Of a stretch of 64,000 nt of DNA, positions 8,724 to 17,306 are shown piece after piece (position 1 is the first letter of the stretch; the number at the start of each line of letters is the position of its first letter). A program made the translations under genes and the position numbers. Source of the DNA: Methylobacterium sp. AMS5 (GTDB lineage Bacteria; Pseudomonadota; Alphaproteobacteria; Rhizobiales; Beijerinckiaceae); the NCBI RefSeq assembly GCF_001542815.1, contig NZ_CP006992.1, positions 1,160,001 through 1,224,000 of the forward strand. Direction: 5' to 3'. The notes below the pieces were generated by a model, which made no database searches, had not been told where the DNA came from, and worked only from the letters and a program-made list of their open reading frames with translations.

Positions 8724-8730
8724 ATAAGAT

Positions 8731-8806
8731 TGCCTCACAAAACTCCCGGCCTCTGACCGTTCTCGCTTCGGCAATGACAGGGGAGCGGGAGTTTTGTGAG
8801 AGGCAC
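8731..8806. repeat. Palindromic element A (hairpin), possible terminator
   Basis: TGCCTCACAAAACTCCCG (8731-8748) pairs with CGGGAGTTTTGTGAGAGGCA (8786-8805), a stem of about 18 bp around a 37-nt loop. A near-identical copy with the same loop text (TCTGACCGTTCTCGCT) lies at 23108-23183 after glpF. It may end aldA transcription, but the conserved loop argues for a mobile or repetitive element. Confidence 0.7.
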
Positions 8807-8810
8807 TAAA

Positions 8811-8841
8811 TCAAGCAGCTTTCGCCTTGCCGGCATAGACC
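8811..8841 (-). pseudogene. Resolvase tail fragment
   Basis: On the minus strand these bases read VYAGKAKAA followed by a stop. This matches the AAKAAGVYAGKG segment of serine resolvases such as the one at 1902-2531. Only about ten codons remain, so it marks a former insertion rather than a gene. Confidence 0.4.
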
Positions 8842-8914
8842 TATTAAATTCCGTGGGCTTCGCGCAAAAAATCAAAAACAACGATTACAATACCATTAGC
8901 TTTAGGGGGAGATC

Positions 8915-9802
8915 ATGAAAATCGGCGTCAAATACGTTCTCGCAGCGGCATTGGGGCTCTATGGCGCAGCATCCCAGCCCGACGCGGCTGCGGCAGCCGA
9001 CATCACCTTCGCGGTCATTGATGGACACGAGTATGACCTGCCCATCAATTACAAGGACTTCTCTCTTTTCGTCCAGTACGGGCAGTTCAACGCCACGTCG
9101 CAGTTCTTCGATGCGCAGGGCAATCTGACCAGCGCATCGCGTCAGAACCTCGCGGCGGGCCTGAGCAAGTTCGTCTATTTCACGACGATCGACGCGCTAC
9201 CCGATGTCGGTATCGCGCTTGAGGCGATCCTCCCCGAAATCTATCTCGGGACCCGCGACGCCAAGGAGCGTTTCGGCTTCGGCGACACGCTCTGGGGCGT
9301 GGCGACCTGGATCAAGCCGACTCCGAACAGCACATTGGGTATTCAGACGTTTCTTCAGGCGCCGATCGGCGGCGACTACTTCAGCAATCACTACTTCGCG
9401 AATTACACCAGCATCTTGTTCGACGTTCAGGGCAAGGATTTCAGCTTCACGGGCGATGTCGGCGGCGTCTTCCGCAGCGAGCAGAACACACCCGGTGCTG
9501 CGGCAGTCAGCCCAGGCACCACGTTCCACACCAACCTTCGGCTCGGATACAAGCTCAACATGCCCACTCTGCCGGTGGAACCGTTCCTCGCCCTCGACTA
9601 CCAGTACAATACGGCCAGCCGCCTCGCTTTGAGCAAGGTGGTGATTCCGAACAGCCAGAACCAGGATCTCGCTCTCGGCGCGGGTCTCATGTTCTTTTTC
9701 AACCCGAAACAGAACCTCACGGTGCGCTATTCCCGCAGCGTCTATGCGGAAAATGCCCGCCCTACCAATGCTTTCTACCTCAGGTATCTCTATATCCCAT
9801 GA
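8915..9802 (+). CDS. Outer-membrane beta-barrel channel (Phenol_MetA_deg-like transporter)
   Basis: 295 aa with a clear signal peptide (MKIGVKYVLAAALGLYGAAS, cleavage near residue 27, AAAA-DIT). The mature part is made of alternating amphipathic strands (LSKFVYFTTI, DTLWGVATWIKP, TLGIQTFLQAPIGG, FHTNLRLGYKLN, LTVRYSRSVYAE), as in MetA-pathway transporters that form outer-membrane pores for small organic substrates. GGGGGAG lies 6 nt before the ATG. It sits between aldA and the Rieske/PQQ pair, so a role in admitting the alcohol substrate is likely but inferred. The family call is moderately sure, the substrate unknown. Confidence 0.75.
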   Translation: MKIGVKYVLAAALGLYGAASQPDAAAAADITFAVIDGHEYDLPINYKDFSLFVQYGQFNATSQFFDAQGNLTSASRQNLAAGLSKFVYFTTIDALPDVGIALEAILPEIYLGTRDAKERFGFGDTLWGVATWIKPTPNSTLGIQTFLQAPIGGDYFSNHYFANYTSILFDVQGKDFSFTGDVGGVFRSEQNTPGAAAVSPGTTFHTNLRLGYKLNMPTLPVEPFLALDYQYNTASRLALSKVVIPNSQNQDLALGAGLMFFFNPKQNLTVRYSRSVYAENARPTNAFYLRYLYIP

Positions 9803-10117
9803 TGTAAGCCGCCCGAGATACTGAAAAATTAATCAAATCCTACGGTCTCATAAAGATTTATTGATTTTACTGTTGTTATTGTCTTGATCAAACGATGAAT
9901 TTCGCCGATCTAGCGCGTCTGGATTTCATCTCGATTGATGGAGGGCCTGCTCGGCGCGAGACGACCGGGCTCGCCATCGCGTCTTTGGCTGCTCGACGCA
10001 TGCGCCCTGCGCGCCCGCAACGGCAAATCGAAGGCGATGAATGACCGGTCGAGATCCCGTCCCATCCTTACACGAGGTTCGCCGAGCGATGATGAACGCA
10101 GAACAGGAGTATCGTCG
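9803..10117. other. AT-rich intergenic region before the Rieske/PQQ genes
   Basis: The AT-rich part (about 9820-9900) probably holds the promoter for the Rieske and PQQ dehydrogenase genes. I found no -24/-12 element here. Confidence 0.45.
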
Positions 10118-10711
10118 ATGACAGCAGCGCCGCCTGAGGAAACCCAGTGCCGCTGCGGCGCATCCATGCTGGAGCGGCGGACGGTCGTGATCGGCGCCGC
10201 TGCTATGCTCCTAGCGGGCGCCGGTCCGTCCTTGGCCAACGACAAGGCCGTGCGTCCCCAGATCGGCGACGTTCTCGTCCATCTCGCGGGCGACAGCCAG
10301 GGCAGGACACTGACTGCAGCGGATCTCAAGATCGGCGACGAGCCGACGCTGGCCTACCCCGCCGATCCCAAGACGGGGCTTGTCAGGGATGGTTCGCGGG
10401 TCAACCAGATCCTCGTCGCGCGGGTCGATCCCGGCACGCTTTCTCCTGAGATGCGAACGACGGCGGAAAGTGGAATCGTGGCCTATTCTGCTCTGTGCAC
10501 TCACAACGGATGCCCGATTACTTCTCTGCAGGACGACAAGCGATCGGTCATATGCAACTGCCACGGGTCTGTATTCGACCTTTCGGACAGCGGCAAGGTT
10601 CTTGAAGGCCCTGCATCGCGGCGGATCGCGCGGTTGCCGCTCCAAATCTCGGGCGACGCCATCACCGTAGCGGGCGCGTTCACCGGGGCACTCGGCCCAC
10701 AACGGCAATAA
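10118..10711 (+). CDS. Exported Rieske [2Fe-2S] protein
   Basis: 197 aa from ATG 10118, chosen because AGGAG lies 7 nt upstream and a signal follows. The signal has a twin-Arg core (MLERRTVVIGAAAMLLAGAG), suggesting Tat export of the folded cluster protein to the periplasm. The Rieske ligands are C127 and H129 (CTHNGC) and C146 and H149 (CNCHGS). C132 and C148 can form the structural disulfide found in bc1 and arsenite-oxidase Rieske proteins, which suggests a relatively high potential. It has no membrane anchor other than the signal. It is followed 47 nt later by the PQQ dehydrogenase. A role as its electron acceptor, in place of a cytochrome c, is inference. Confidence 0.85.
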   Translation: MTAAPPEETQCRCGASMLERRTVVIGAAAMLLAGAGPSLANDKAVRPQIGDVLVHLAGDSQGRTLTAADLKIGDEPTLAYPADPKTGLVRDGSRVNQILVARVDPGTLSPEMRTTAESGIVAYSALCTHNGCPITSLQDDKRSVICNCHGSVFDLSDSGKVLEGPASRRIARLPLQISGDAITVAGAFTGALGPQRQ

Positions 10712-10758
10712 TCAAGATTTCGGTCGAGCGAACGGCCAATTCGACGAGGGAGGAAGAC

Positions 10759-12495
10759 ATGATGGTCAAGAACAAGATCGCCCTGCTCCTGGGCGCCACC
10801 CTTGCGGCGGCGCCGTGCGCCGCAGGCGAGCTGAAGAGCTATTCGCCGATCACGCAGAAGCGCCTGTCGAACCCCGAGCCGGAGAACTGGCTCATGGCCA
10901 AGGGCAATTACGCCGGCTGGAGCTACAGCGCCCTGGATCAGATCAAGACGAGCAACGTCAAGAAGCTGCGCCCGGTCTGGAGTTCGGCAACCGGCGTTAC
11001 GTCGGGCCACGAAGCGCCCGCCATCGTGAATGACGGCATCATGTTCGTGACGACCCCCTACAATCAGGTTCTCGCCATCGATGCGAAGAACGGGGATCCG
11101 ATCTGGCGCTACAAGAGAGAGTTTCCCGAAGGATTCAGCGCCTTCCACTACACCAACCGCGGCGTCTCTCTTTGGGGCGACAAAGTCTACGTCGCTGGCC
11201 TCGACTGCAAGCTGACCGCGCTGGATGCCAGAACCGGCAAGCTGGTCTGGGAAGTCACGGTCTGTGACTGGACCGAAGGCGCCTACATCACCTCGGCCCC
11301 GGTCTCGGTGAACGGCAAGATCATCGTCGGCCCCTCGGGCGGCGAGTTCGGTATTCGCGGCTTCCTCGCGGCTTTCGACGCCGAGACGGGCAAGGAGGTG
11401 TGGAAGACCTTTGCCGTGCCGGCCCCCGGCGAGAAGGGTTCGGAGACCTGGCCCAAGGACGGCCCGTGGAAGGACGCTTGGAAGACCGGCGGCGGCACCA
11501 TGTGGATGCCGGGCAATTACGACGCCAAGAACGGCGTTCTCTACTGGGGAGTAGGCAACGGCTCGCCCTGGCTCGGCGACCAGCGTCCGGGTGACAACCT
11601 CTACCTCGCCTCCGTCCTCGCGATGGATCCCGATACCGGAACAATCAAGAACCACTTCCAGTATCACTGGAACGACAGCTGGGACTGGGCGGGCATGAAC
11701 GCCCCGACCCTGATCGAACTCGACAAGGACGGGAAAAAGGTCCCGACGCTGATCAGCGCGCAGCGCAACGGGTATCTCTATCGCCTCGAGAACACGCCCG
11801 ATGGCAAGATCAGCTTCCGCGATGCGCGACCCTATGTTCACAACAACGTCTTCGCCAGCGTCGATCCGAAGACCGGCCGCCCGACATACAACGCAGGCAC
11901 CGTTCCCGGCACCGGGGTACCCGGAATGTATTGCCCGAGCCTTTGGGGTGGCAAGGATTGGCCCTACGAGTCCTACAACCCGAAGACCAAAAACCTCTAC
12001 GTCCCGTTCAACGACAACCACTGCATGAGCTTCACCGGCAAGGTCCAGAAGCGCATCCCGGGCCAGTGGTCGGCCGGCGTCGATATCAAGGACATCAAAC
12101 TCCACATCAACAAAGATGCAAAGTATATCGGTGGAATCCAGGCCATCAATGTGGAGACACGTGAGGAGGCCTGGAGAGACACCTATGCGGAATCCTGGAA
12201 TTGGGGCTCGATCCTGTCGACGGCTGGCGATCTGATTTTCGCGGGTGGGACGAGCGATCGGATGTTCCGTGCCTATGACGCGAAGTCGGGCAAGATTCTC
12301 TGGCAGTTCAAGACCAGCTCCGGAATCATCGCTCCCCCGACCAGCTATTCGATCAACGGCAAGCAATACATCGCCGTCGTCTCCGGTTGGGGTGTCGATT
12401 CGGCGCTGGTTCAGGGCATCATGCACACGGAACGCGGCTGGGAGAAGGATATACCGCAGGGCGGTACCGTGTGGGTATTCGCCCTGGAAGACTGA
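10759..12495 (+). CDS. PQQ-dependent alcohol dehydrogenase, type I (no heme domain)
   Basis: 578 aa periplasmic quinoprotein with a signal peptide (about 1-23) and an eight-bladed propeller with tryptophan-docking motifs (ALDARTGKLVW, AFDAETGKEVW, AYDAKSGKILW). The catalytic Asp is D309 in DSWDWAG. Metal and PQQ contacts E196 (SGGEFG) and N268 (GVGNGSPW) are present. Position 311, which is Asp in lanthanide enzymes (XoxF, ExaF) and Ala in calcium MxaF, is Ala, so a calcium enzyme is predicted. The vicinal Cys-Cys before NRG is replaced by Ala-Phe (SAFHYTNRG). There is no CxxCH, so electrons must leave to a separate carrier. The ribosome site GGGAGGAAG is strong. Substrate unknown; a small alcohol or polyol is likely. 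Confidence 0.92.
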   Translation: MMVKNKIALLLGATLAAAPCAAGELKSYSPITQKRLSNPEPENWLMAKGNYAGWSYSALDQIKTSNVKKLRPVWSSATGVTSGHEAPAIVNDGIMFVTTPYNQVLAIDAKNGDPIWRYKREFPEGFSAFHYTNRGVSLWGDKVYVAGLDCKLTALDARTGKLVWEVTVCDWTEGAYITSAPVSVNGKIIVGPSGGEFGIRGFLAAFDAETGKEVWKTFAVPAPGEKGSETWPKDGPWKDAWKTGGGTMWMPGNYDAKNGVLYWGVGNGSPWLGDQRPGDNLYLASVLAMDPDTGTIKNHFQYHWNDSWDWAGMNAPTLIELDKDGKKVPTLISAQRNGYLYRLENTPDGKISFRDARPYVHNNVFASVDPKTGRPTYNAGTVPGTGVPGMYCPSLWGGKDWPYESYNPKTKNLYVPFNDNHCMSFTGKVQKRIPGQWSAGVDIKDIKLHINKDAKYIGGIQAINVETREEAWRDTYAESWNWGSILSTAGDLIFAGGTSDRMFRAYDAKSGKILWQFKTSSGIIAPPTSYSINGKQYIAVVSGWGVDSALVQGIMHTERGWEKDIPQGGTVWVFALED

Positions 12496-12613
12496 TGGGC
12501 GATAGGCCGCCCCGATCTTCCAGGAACGACCAGCCCCGCCTCGACCTGGCTGTTCGAAGTCCGTAGGTCCATGCGTCGGCGCGTCGTCTCACCAGTTTGG
12601 GGGGGGCGATGCG

Positions 12614-13379
12614 CTAGGGTGTGAACCGAACCAAGGCGTTGCAAGAGCTATGGTTTTGTGACTCAGAAGCGCCGTTTGCAGCACGAAGGCGGCGATGGCG
12701 GACCTGTTCTGGCTCTCGGACGAGCAGTGGGCGGTGATGGAACCATTCATGCCCAAGAACCAGCCCGGGCCGGAACGGAACGACGATCGGCAGGTCATCT
12801 CGCTACGCGCTCCTTCGGTTCCGGCATCCTGCACGTTCTCACCTCGGGCTGCCGCTGGCGCGACGGCCCGGCAGCGGATGGTCCGCGCACCACCGTCTAC
12901 AACCGCTTGTCCCGCCGCGGCTTCTGGCGGGCGATGCTGACCGCGCCGGCCAAGGGCGGATGGGCGGGCGAGGCGGCCGCCATCGACAGCACCTCCGTCA
13001 AGGCGCACCGCTCGGCGCATGGCGGCAAAGGGGGGCTCGTGCGCAAGGCATCGGCCCGTTGCGTGGCGGCCAGACGACCAAGATCCACGCCCTCATCGAT
13101 GTCCTCGGCCGCCCCGACGTCCTCCTGCTGACGCCCGGCAACGCCAGCGACGTCACCACCGCCCCCAGCCGTGCTCGCCCAGGCGCCCGGTCGGGTCCGT
13201 CGCCTGGCTGCCGACAAGCGCCGCTACCGCGAACGCTGGCGCATCGAGGCGACCTTCGATCGCCTCAAGGACTTCCGTCGCATCGCCACCCGCTACGACA
13301 CGCTGGCCCGCAACTACGCCTCGGCTGTTGCGCTCGCCGCCGTCATCGCCTTCCGGTGCTGATCGAGTCCTGACCCTAG
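12614..13379. pseudogene. IS5-family element with frameshifted transposase
   Basis: CTAG at 12614-12617 and 13376-13379 flank imperfect inverted ends (GGGTGTGAAC and the complement of GTCCTGACCC). Pieces of one transposase appear in successive frames: MADLFWLSDEQWAVMEPFMP (12695), GILHVLTSGCRWRDGP and AAIDSTSVKAHRSAHGGKGG, then GQTTKIHALIDVLGRPDVLL, then RWRIEATFDRLKDFRRIATR ending at 13362. At least three frameshifts plus a short central deletion make it inactive. It separates the PQQ dehydrogenase from its likely regulator. Confidence 0.85.
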
Positions 13380-13602
13380 TCCCTTTTCCATGGAGACGCC
13401 GTTAAAAATCTTGGATGCCATCCCGTCACGACAAGTGCGAATCAATCGTCATCCAAGCTGTCTCGGTTCGTGGTTCAAGCCATTCCTTCGTCGGCATTCC
13501 CAGCGAGCGCGCTTTAATTAAAATTTTCATCGGTTTCACAATCTCTTCCAGTACGCGTCCCGGAGGTTTATTGATCGCAAGTGATTGCAGGGAGCAGTAT
13601 CG

Positions 13603-15552
13603 GTGGCCTATGCTCAAACCCATGTCGATAGGGTTCTGAAGATCATCGGCCAGGGCGTTCCGACGCCGACGGCCGAGCGTGGAGAACTGCTCATTCAGAA
13701 GTCGTGGCTGCGCTGCGCCAACCATTACGGCCTCGACCCAGCCCTGAGACCCCGCATCCGCATCGAAACGGCGCAACGCCTGCGTCACAGTCGGGACTCG
13801 ATCGGAGATTTCCTCGACGTCGCGAAATCCGGCATGCGCCAGCTCTACCGGCACGTCGCCGATCTCGGCTACATCATGCTGATCGCCGACGCGCAGGGCG
13901 TGACCATCGACTATATCGGCAACGGCGACCTCGATGCGTCCCTGCGAGGGGCTGGCCTCACCGTCGGCGCGAACTGGGGAGAAGCGCTGTCGGGGACGAA
14001 CGGCATCGGCACCTGCCTTGCCGAGGCCCAGACCGTGACCTGTCACCGCGACGATCACTTCTACCTCGGCAACATCAGCCTGAGCTGCACGGCGACACCG
14101 CTGCGCGGTCCGGACGGCGAGATTCTCGGAGCGCTCGACGTCTCCGCGGTGTCCTCACCCGAGCAGCGCGAGAGCCAGTATCTTGTCCGGCGCCTCACCC
14201 GCCTTCACGGTCAGATGATCGAGAACGCCTACTTCGTGCGGCGTCACCCGGATGCCTTCATCGTCCGGCTCGGCGACTCGACGCCGCTCTCCGACGTGCA
14301 GCCCGCCCCCCTGCTCGCCTGCGATGCGGATGGCGTCGTCATCGGGGCGGACCATGCGGCCCGGCGCCGGCTGAACGCCGTGGAGGATGCCGGCCTGCTC
14401 GGCCTGCCGCTCACCGAAGTGCTCGATTTCGGTGCCCACGACCTCAATGCCATCCTCAAACCGACGATGCAGCAGGTCAGGCCGGTCCTGCGCGATTGGG
14501 ACGGGCGCGCCTACCATGTGTCGGTTCTCATGCCGCGCGTGGCGGCACCCCTGAAATCCATCGCCGTGCTCCGGCCGGCCAAGCCGAGTCCGCTCGCCGC
14601 ACTGGGGGCCAACGACGCGACGCTCTCAGACTTGGTGCGGCGCGCCGTACGCCTCGTCGACCGGTCGATCCATATCCTCATCCAGGGCGAAACGGGGGCG
14701 GGCAAGGAGGTGTTCGCCCGGGCGCTCCACGAGGCCAGCCAGCGCGCCGCGCGTCCGTTCGTGGCCATCAACTGCGCATCGCTGCCCGAGTCGCTGATCG
14801 AGAGCGAGCTGTTCGGCTACGCGCCCGGTACCTTCACGGGGGCGCGGTCCCAGGGGCGCAAGGGACTGATCCAGAAGGCGGATGGCGGGACCCTGTTCCT
14901 CGACGAGATCGGCGACATGCCTCTGCTCCTGCAGAGCCGACTCCTGCGGGTCATCGCGGAGAACGAGGTGCTCCCCCTCGGCGCCGACGATCCGATCCGG
15001 GTCTCCCTCAACGTCATCGCGGCCTCGCACCGCGATCTGCGGACGATGATGCGCGCGGGCGAGTTCCGCGAGGATCTCTATTACCGCCTCTGCGGTGCCG
15101 CCTTCGCCCTACCCGCGCTCCGCGACCGCCAGGACATCGAAGCCCTGACCCGGACCATTCTGGCGGGGCTCCTGGGCTGCGAGCCGGACGCCGTGTCGAT
15201 CGACGCGCCGCTCCGCGATCTGTTCAAGGCCTATGCCTGGCCCGGCAATATCCGCGAACTGGTCGCCGTCCTTCGCTACGCATCGGCGGTCCTGGACGGC
15301 CGCACCATGACGTTGCGCGACCTTCCCACGGAGATCGGCCCGCTCAGTACCGGATGCCGGCGGCAGGATCTTGCACGGCCCAGGGGCCCATCGGACGCCC
15401 GTGACGAGGACGAGGCCCGGGACCTGAGGGTGGTCCTGGAACGACATCGCTGGAGCGTGCCGGACACGGCGAAAGACCTCGGCTGCAGCCGGGCAACACT
15501 CTACCGCCGGATCAAGCGGCTCGGGATACAGACACCGCGAGGCGCCATTTGA
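13603..15552 (+). CDS. Sigma-54-dependent activator of the AcoR type
   Basis: 649 aa from the GTG at 13603 (AGGGAG 8 nt upstream; a TTG at 13585 is possible). Order: N-terminal GAF-type sensor (about 40-200), a PAS-like segment (about 235-325), an AAA+ domain with Walker A GETGAGKE (362-369), sigma-54 contact loop GTFTGA (409-414) and Walker B GGTLFLDEIGD, then a Fis-type helix-turn-helix (WSVPDTAKDLGCSRATLYRR). The contact loop has Thr where GAFTGA has Ala, which is common in the AcoR group. Such proteins sense a small molecule and open sigma-54 promoters. The perfect -24/-12 site before aldA is the obvious target. Ligand unknown, probably an aldehyde or ketol of the pathway. Confidence 0.93.
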   Translation: MAYAQTHVDRVLKIIGQGVPTPTAERGELLIQKSWLRCANHYGLDPALRPRIRIETAQRLRHSRDSIGDFLDVAKSGMRQLYRHVADLGYIMLIADAQGVTIDYIGNGDLDASLRGAGLTVGANWGEALSGTNGIGTCLAEAQTVTCHRDDHFYLGNISLSCTATPLRGPDGEILGALDVSAVSSPEQRESQYLVRRLTRLHGQMIENAYFVRRHPDAFIVRLGDSTPLSDVQPAPLLACDADGVVIGADHAARRRLNAVEDAGLLGLPLTEVLDFGAHDLNAILKPTMQQVRPVLRDWDGRAYHVSVLMPRVAAPLKSIAVLRPAKPSPLAALGANDATLSDLVRRAVRLVDRSIHILIQGETGAGKEVFARALHEASQRAARPFVAINCASLPESLIESELFGYAPGTFTGARSQGRKGLIQKADGGTLFLDEIGDMPLLLQSRLLRVIAENEVLPLGADDPIRVSLNVIAASHRDLRTMMRAGEFREDLYYRLCGAAFALPALRDRQDIEALTRTILAGLLGCEPDAVSIDAPLRDLFKAYAWPGNIRELVAVLRYASAVLDGRTMTLRDLPTEIGPLSTGCRRQDLARPRGPSDARDEDEARDLRVVLERHRWSVPDTAKDLGCSRATLYRRIKRLGIQTPRGAI

Positions 15553-15604
15553 TCTGATCCCTGCATCCCGACCGCCGGCTCGGCCAGTCGGAGTGCCCGC
15601 TCTT

Positions 15605-15974
15605 GCCGAATCCGTTCGTCCGATCCGGCTGCACGCTCACGCGCCGCGCGAAAACCTCGCGCCGCGCGATGGCGCCGATTGCCATACGGGACGATTGTTC
15701 GGCTTCTCGTCGCTCGGCACGGTCAGCCCGGAGGAGGCGCCCTGGATCAGCAGCGGCCCGCAGGTCTACCATTTCTATTGTCACAAGAACCGTGGGCTGA
15801 ACCGGGAGATGATGGCCCGTGCCAAGATGGACAGCATCGAGGTCATGCTGCTGACCGTCGACAGCATCACCAGCGGCAACGTGGAGCGCGACAAGCGCAT
15901 TTCTGCCAGAAGGGAGTGATGTCACTCGAGGATGCGAAGCGCGCCGTGGAAATCGGCTGCACGGGCATCGTCCG
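15605..15974 (+). pseudogene. FMN-dependent alpha-hydroxyacid (L-lactate) dehydrogenase remnant
   Basis: Frame 2 gives LFGFSSLGTVSPEEAPWISS, QVYHFYCHKNRGLNREMMAR and VMLLTVDSITSGNVERDKR, an internal block of LldD/mandelate-dehydrogenase-type flavoproteins. A jump to frame 1 then gives KGVMSLEDAKRAVEIGCTGI, which in intact enzymes lies much further on (before the SNHGGRQ motif). So the middle of the gene is deleted, the N-terminus is decayed, and the C-terminal catalytic part is cut at 15974 where the IS66 end (GTAAGCG) begins. It suggests the island once oxidised lactate or a similar hydroxyacid. Confidence 0.75.
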
Positions 15975-16071
15975 TAAGCGCTCGGTGACGGCTGCCTTGT
16001 GCGGATAGGGCTCGGGTCTGGATACAGGTGATGGCGCGGGATGGCGCTGTATCGGCCCTGTGTTTGGACCT

Positions 16072-16446
16072 ATGACGAGCACGCCTCACATCGTCGTCGC
16101 GGGAACGCGACGGACCTGGTCGCCCGAGCAGAAGCGCGCGATCCTCGCCGAGGCGGACGATCCGGCGACGACGGCTTCCAAGGTGGCACGTCGGCACGGG
16201 CTTCATGCGAGCCTGCTGTTCCGCTGGCGCCGTGCCCTGCGGGCCGGAGCGCCTGCACCGATGGCGGGCTCCCGCCCGCGCTTCATCCCGCTTGGGCTGC
16301 CGGCTCCCCCCTCCAGCGTCCGGGACGAGCCGCTCCATCCCGGCGGCATCGAGATCGAGCTGGCCGGCGATCATCGGGGGCGCGCCGAGGCGGGCGCTGA
16401 GGTCGCCCTCCTGCAGGGCGTGATCGCGGCGCTCCTGGGACGATGA
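16072..16446 (+). CDS. tnpA: IS66 accessory protein TnpA
   Basis: 124 aa, with an N-terminal helix-turn-helix (TWSPEQKRAILAEADDPATT, KVARRHGLHASLLFRWRR) as in the first protein of IS66 elements. It overlaps the next gene by 4 nt (ATGA at 16443), as usual for tnpA-tnpB. A GTG at 16060 is an alternative start. Confidence 0.85.
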   Translation: MTSTPHIVVAGTRRTWSPEQKRAILAEADDPATTASKVARRHGLHASLLFRWRRALRAGAPAPMAGSRPRFIPLGLPAPPSSVRDEPLHPGGIEIELAGDHRGRAEAGAEVALLQGVIAALLGR

Positions 16447-16673
16447 TCCCGGTCCCCTCCGGTTCCCGGGTCTGGCTGGCGACCGGCCGCACCGACATGC
16501 GCAAGGGCTTCGACGGCCTGGCCAGCCTCGTGCAGGATCACCTCGCGCGGGATCCGTTCTCGGGACAGGCCTTCGTCTTCCGCGGGCGGCAGGGGCACTT
16601 GATCAAGGGGCTTTGGCGGGACGGCCAGGGCCTGTGGGCCCCACATCCTTGGAACCTCTGCAGAGGAGGTTGA
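16443..16673 (+). pseudogene. tnpB: IS66 TnpB, C-terminally truncated
   Basis: The first 60 residues match IS66 Orf2 (VWLATGRTDMRKGFDGLASL, GQAFVFRGRQGHLIKGLW). Family members run to about 115 aa. Here the frame leaves the family after GQGL and stops at 76 aa, so the protein is incomplete. Confidence 0.82.
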
Positions 16674-16732
16674 TTCCATCACCGGACCGGTCGTGAGCGC
16701 GCAGGCGCTGCTCGCCTGGAGGGCCCTCCGGA

Positions 16733-16930
16733 ATGGCCGACACGATCCCCTCGCGAGCCCCGTCCTGGTCCGACCTGCCTTCGGACCGGAGAGCGAGACT
16801 GATCGTGCTGATCGGCCGGCTGGCGGCGCGGTGCCTGGACATCCTCGTCGAGGAGACCACGCATGATCCGGGTCGCCCGCTCCCCTCCTTCTTGCATCGA
16901 GCCCGCTACAGGGCGCAGGGATCATGCGCG
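16733..16930 (+). CDS. Short transposon-associated reading frame (uncertain)
   Basis: The frame starting MADTIPSRAPSWSDLPSDRR and continuing RARLIVLIGRLAARCLDIL resembles the small W-x-DLP proteins found beside recombinases and transposons in this bacterial group. The frame continues to 17068, but the later part is Arg/Pro-rich noise overlapping the RHH gene. I cannot tell whether it is expressed. Confidence 0.35.
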
Positions 16931-16940
16931 TCCGGCCGCG

Positions 16941-17306
16941 TTAGGCGATTTTGGCCTCGCGTGGGCGACCGTGGCGCAGGCCGAAGCGGGGAGCGTCCTG
17001 GGAATTGGCACAGGCGCGCGATTGCCAGGAGACGGTTCCCCCCGTCGCCTGCAGTTCCAGATGCGTGAGGCAGGCGCACCGCAGCAGGGAGGTGAAGTTG
17101 CGCGCTTCACCGTGGCGATCGAGCACCTCGTCGTACAGGACCGTGAGGAAGCGCGGGAGCGAGACGTCCTGGGACGCCGCGAGGTCCTCCAGCACGCGCC
17201 AGAACATCGTCTCCAGCCGGATCGAGGTCGAATGCCCGCCCAGGCGGACCGAGCGCGTTTCTCCGTCGTACTGGGTCGAGGGCAGATTTGAGAACAGTCC
17301 ACACAT
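16941..17306 (-). CDS. Ribbon-helix-helix domain protein (RHH_4 type)
   Basis: 121 aa. The pattern MCGLF, then TRSVRLGGHSTSIRLETMFW, VLEDLAASQDVSLPRFLTVL and NFTSLLRCACL is that of small alphaproteobacterial RHH_4 proteins, predicted DNA-binding regulators. The RSVRL strand and two helices are in the first 80 residues. The remaining 40 residues are less typical and may come from a frameshifted or IS-derived end. It faces the IS66 remnant and lies 400 nt from gldA. A role in controlling the island is possible but unproven. Confidence 0.75.
   Translation of the reverse strand: MCGLFSNLPSTQYDGETRSVRLGGHSTSIRLETMFWRVLEDLAASQDVSLPRFLTVLYDEVLDRHGEARNFTSLLRCACLTHLELQATGGTVSWQSRACANSQDAPRFGLRHGRPREAKIA

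Larger units (their letters stand above)
15974..16930. mobile_element. IS66-family element, truncated
   Basis: The left end begins GTAAGCGCTCGGTGACG, typical of IS66 inverted repeats, and interrupts the hydroxyacid dehydrogenase relic. TnpA is complete and TnpB is truncated. The large TnpC transposase is absent. The right end was not found, so the boundary near 16930 is approximate. Confidence 0.7.

Noticed and set aside
10501..12426. Minus-strand frame of 641 codons opposite the PQQ dehydrogenase
   Set aside because: Composition and length follow from GC3 bias of a real plus-strand quinoprotein. No motif or start signal.
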